Shown here piece after piece: positions 14,715 through 16,852 of a stretch of DNA of 16,852 nt. The notes under the pieces were generated by a model. It saw nothing but the letters and a program-made list of their open reading frames with translations, had not been told where the DNA came from and did no database searches. How positions within the stretch are numbered: the first letter of the stretch is position 1; every line of letters begins with the position of its first letter. Origin of the DNA: JACVRX01 sp035697245 (lineage in GTDB: Bacteria; Actinomycetota; Actinomycetes; Jiangellales; Jiangellaceae); the NCBI GenBank assembly GCA_035697245.1, contig DASSDH010000125.1, positions 1 through 16,852 of the forward strand. Reading direction: 5' to 3'. The position numbers and the translations under genes were made by a program.

Positions 14715-16410
14715 CGAAGGCCCGCAAGTGGTGATACAGCTGCGAAACCACGACTGAACCCTCGCCGACCGCCGAGGCGACTCGCTTCACCGACCCACAA
14801 CGGGCATCCCCCACCACGAACAGACCAGGAAGCGTGGTTTCGAACGGTTGCGGTGCCCGGTCCAGGGGCCATAGGTCGCTGGCTGCGGCGTCTGATCCGG
14901 CCAGCACGAAGCCGAACGAGTCGCGCCCCACGGACTCGGGGAGCCAGTCGGTGCAAGGGTCGGCGCCGATCATCACAAACAGGCCGCTCGTCGGAAGAGA
15001 CTCCTCCACGCCGGTGCTCTTGTGCCGAACTGTGACGGCCTCGAGGCGGCCGTCTCCGTTGCCACCGATCACCTCGGTGGCGGTGTGGATCACGACGTTG
15101 GCAGCGGACTCGATGGCGTCGATCAAGTAGGCCGACATTTCGGTGGCCAGGTCGCCACCGCGGACGACGAGAGTGACACGTCGGCAATAACGCGCCAGGT
15201 CAAGCACCGCCTGACCGGCGGAGTTCCCACCACCCACCACCACGGCGTCCAAACCGGTGAGGGCGTGGGCCTCGGAGACATTCGCACCGTAATAGACACC
15301 TGCGCCGGACAATGCTTCGAGTGAAGGAACGCCGAGTCGGCGATACGACGCTCCTGTTGCCAGCACAACGGTGTGGGCCCTGACCTCGCCCACGCCGTCG
15401 ATCTGGGCGACGAAGCCCGAGTCCTGTGGTTCGAGGCGGGAGACGTCTCGCATGAGCAGGAAACGAGCGCCGAACACCCACGCCTGCTGATATCCGCGCT
15501 GGCCGAGATCCGATCCGCGTATCCCACGGGAGAAGCCGAGATAGTTGCGGATCAAAGCGCTGCTTGCCGCCTGTCCGCCGATGGACTCACGTTCTACGAC
15601 GAGAGTGCGCATCCCCTCCGAGGACGCGAATACGGCAGCGGCTAGCCCGCTGGGGCCCGCGCCGATTACGAGCACGTCGAAGTCACGTTCGGTCGCTGCA
15701 AGCGACGTATGAATTCCCCACGCCTCGGCGATATCCGTGTCAGTGGGATCATGCAGGACGACACCACCGATGGCGGGCATCCAGACCATCAGCTCCGCAG
15801 GTGACGCGTCCTCGCCGATCGCCCGCAATGCGGCATTCGCCAGTTCGGAGCCTCGTTGCCGGAAGGCATGGGGGATCCCGTTCCGGCTGAGCAGATGACG
15901 GACGGCGTGTGCGCGCGGCGACTGGCGGTCGCCAATCACGACGACCTCGCGAAGGTTCGTGACATCCCTGCGGGACCACTCCTGTACGAACTCCGCGACC
16001 GTGCGATGGAAGAGCTCGTCGCGTTCGATCCACGGCTTGAGGACGTAGTAGTCGATGTCGCCGACCGCCATGGACGTGAGAATTGCGCTGGCAGCGCTGC
16101 GATGAGCCCAGGCACCCCATTCGATGAGGAGCACGCGCGCGGCGTCGGGATGCAGTGTCCTCGCCTGGGTCAGCACCTGGGCTCGCTCCCGCTCCGGGAG
16201 CATGTGGTCGACGAGCACGAGCGCGACTTGTTGGCCACCGGCATGGGCGGTTTCCAGAAGCCGCACGGCGTCGGCTCCGACGAGCTCCCCACGCACGCGG
16301 AAATCGATGCCGAAACTGCGCTGAAGCTCCGACTCGATCCGGTCGAGCCTGGCCGGATCTGCGTCAACCGCCAGTAGCAGTGGCCTCGTCGCGCCGTTTG
16401 TGGTGTACAC
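14707..16410 (-). CDS. fused receiver / thioredoxin-fold / thioredoxin-reductase-like FAD protein lacking the CxxC
   Basis: A 567-aa three-part protein. Residues about 10-130 are a response-regulator receiver with phospho-acceptor D68 (LVDHMLPE) and K125 (YYVLKPW). One acidic-pocket residue is Ala17 and the usual Thr/Ser is Glu97, so phosphorylation may be atypical. Residues about 153-235 look like a thioredoxin/glutaredoxin fold. Residues about 243-565 are thioredoxin-reductase-like: FAD motif VIGAGPSG (248-255), NADPH motif VGGGNSAGQ (392-400) and C-terminal FAD block GLFVVGDARCGSVKRVASA (529-547). The redox CxxC of thioredoxin reductase is replaced by G375 and V378 (GVYYGANVSEA), so it cannot be a classical thioredoxin reductase. 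This matches the family named 'fused response regulator/thioredoxin-disulfide reductase'. Start GTG 16410 lies 12 nt after the yajQ stop, without a clear ribosome binding site. Confidence 0.88.
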   Translation of the reverse strand: MYTTNGATRPLLLAVDADPARLDRIESELQRSFGIDFRVRGELVGADAVRLLETAHAGGQQVALVLVDHMLPERERAQVLTQARTLHPDAARVLLIEWGAWAHRSAASAILTSMAVGDIDYYVLKPWIERDELFHRTVAEFVQEWSRRDVTNLREVVVIGDRQSPRAHAVRHLLSRNGIPHAFRQRGSELANAALRAIGEDASPAELMVWMPAIGGVVLHDPTDTDIAEAWGIHTSLAATERDFDVLVIGAGPSGLAAAVFASSEGMRTLVVERESIGGQAASSALIRNYLGFSRGIRGSDLGQRGYQQAWVFGARFLLMRDVSRLEPQDSGFVAQIDGVGEVRAHTVVLATGASYRRLGVPSLEALSGAGVYYGANVSEAHALTGLDAVVVGGGNSAGQAVLDLARYCRRVTLVVRGGDLATEMSAYLIDAIESAANVVIHTATEVIGGNGDGRLEAVTVRHKSTGVEESLPTSGLFVMIGADPCTDWLPESVGRDSFGFVLAGSDAAASDLWPLDRAPQPFETTLPGLFVVGDARCGSVKRVASAVGEGSVVVSQLYHHLRAFGA

Positions 16411-16411
16411 C
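16402..16411. repeat. palindrome spanning the flavoprotein gene start
   Basis: GGTGTACACC is a perfect 10-bp palindrome that includes the GTG start codon at 16410. It could be an operator or a small structure limiting initiation, or chance from the start codon plus Tyr-Thr codons. Confidence 0.2.
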
Positions 16412-16422
16412 GCAGCGGTGGG

Positions 16423-16852
16423 TCAGCGGTAGTTGACGAACTGGAGGGCGAAGTCGAAGTCCTGCTGCTTGAGCAGCGCGATGACTGCCTGCAGGTCGTC
16501 CTTCTTCTTGGCCGACACCCGGACCTCATCGCCCTGCACCTGGCTCCGCACGGTGCGGGGCGCCTCCTCACGGATGACCTTGGTGATCTTCTTCGCCTGC
16601 TCCTGAGTCAGCCCGTTCTGCAAGGTGGCGCCGATCTTGTACAGCCGGCCGGACGCCCGCGGTTTGCTCGCGTCGAGCGCTTTCAGCGAGACGCCACGCT
16701 TGACCAGCTTGTCCTTGAACACGTCGAGAACGGCTGCCACCCGATCCTCGCCGGACGCTTCCATCTCGACGCCGAAGTCCCCGGCCCACCGGATCGCCGC
16801 GTCGGTGTTCCGGAAGTCGAAACGCTGGCCGATCTCGCGGGCGGCCTGGTGG
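16423..16852 (-). CDS. yajQ: YajQ family cyclic di-GMP-binding/nucleotide-binding protein (partial, 5' end outside window)
   Basis: 142 residues plus stop are visible, reading in from the right edge; the family is about 163 aa, so about 20 N-terminal residues are missing. REIGQRFDFRNT near the edge, ASGEDRVAAVLDV, LVKRGVSLKALDAS, SAKKKDDLQAVIALLK and the terminal DFDFALQFVNYR are diagnostic. YajQ proteins are small cytoplasmic two-domain nucleotide-binding proteins; a Xanthomonas member is known to bind cyclic di-GMP. The next gene on the same strand starts 12 nt after its stop, which suggests an operon with the flavoprotein and the nucleotide cyclase. An internal ATG at 16764 is not the true start because conserved family sequence continues upstream of it. 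Confidence 0.93.
   Translation of the reverse strand, partial: HQAAREIGQRFDFRNTDAAIRWAGDFGVEMEASGEDRVAAVLDVFKDKLVKRGVSLKALDASKPRASGRLYKIGATLQNGLTQEQAKKITKVIREEAPRTVRSQVQGDEVRVSAKKKDDLQAVIALLKQQDFDFALQFVNYR

Noticed and set aside
1..16852. CRISPR arrays, insertion sequences, tRNA or rRNA genes
   Set aside because: No repeat-spacer pattern, transposase motif, terminal inverted repeats or cloverleaf-like sequence was seen; the window is almost entirely coding with uniform composition.

Overview
This is a GC-rich, gene-dense window with tightly overlapping genes, mostly GTG starts and strong G/C preference at third codon positions. Together with the gene families (a CoA-dependent 2-oxoacid:ferredoxin oxidoreductase with fused gamma-alpha chain, a second-type partial nuo cluster followed by htpX, and YajQ) this points to an actinobacterium. 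The genus cannot be fixed from sequence alone.

Left part (1-2815, minus strand): korB (3' end outside the window) and korA, overlapping by 8 bp. They encode a ferredoxin-reducing 2-oxoglutarate (2-oxoacid) oxidoreductase. A 238-bp divergent intergenic region (2816-3053) separates korA from the next operon and must hold both promoters.

Middle (3054-13276, plus strand): a complex I-like operon in the order nuoA-B-C-H-[small membrane protein]-I-J-K-L-M-N-htpX. NuoD and the NADH-oxidising module NuoE, F and G are absent. Adjacent genes overlap by 4-10 bp (stop/start coupling) everywhere except between nuoH and nuoI, where 466 bp carry a small one-helix membrane protein gene. The iron-sulfur ligands of NuoB and NuoI and the pump residues of NuoK, L, M and N are intact. 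NuoA and NuoH have lost conserved acidic residues next to the quinone cavity.

Right part (13326-16852, minus strand): convergent to htpX lies a likely operon yajQ (5' end outside the window) - fused receiver/thioredoxin-reductase-like flavoprotein without the redox CxxC - membrane-anchored class III nucleotide cyclase. The last two overlap by 8 bp.

Most economical reading: 2-oxoglutarate oxidation by KorAB reduces a ferredoxin, which feeds electrons to the NuoB/C/I arm of a proton-pumping ferredoxin:quinone oxidoreductase that works without NADH. NuoD would have to come from elsewhere (for example the canonical nuo operon) or be dispensable in a remodelled complex. The minus-strand cluster on the right looks like a redox- and nucleotide-signalling unit. 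Functions of individual families are well established; the coupling between them is inference from gene order.
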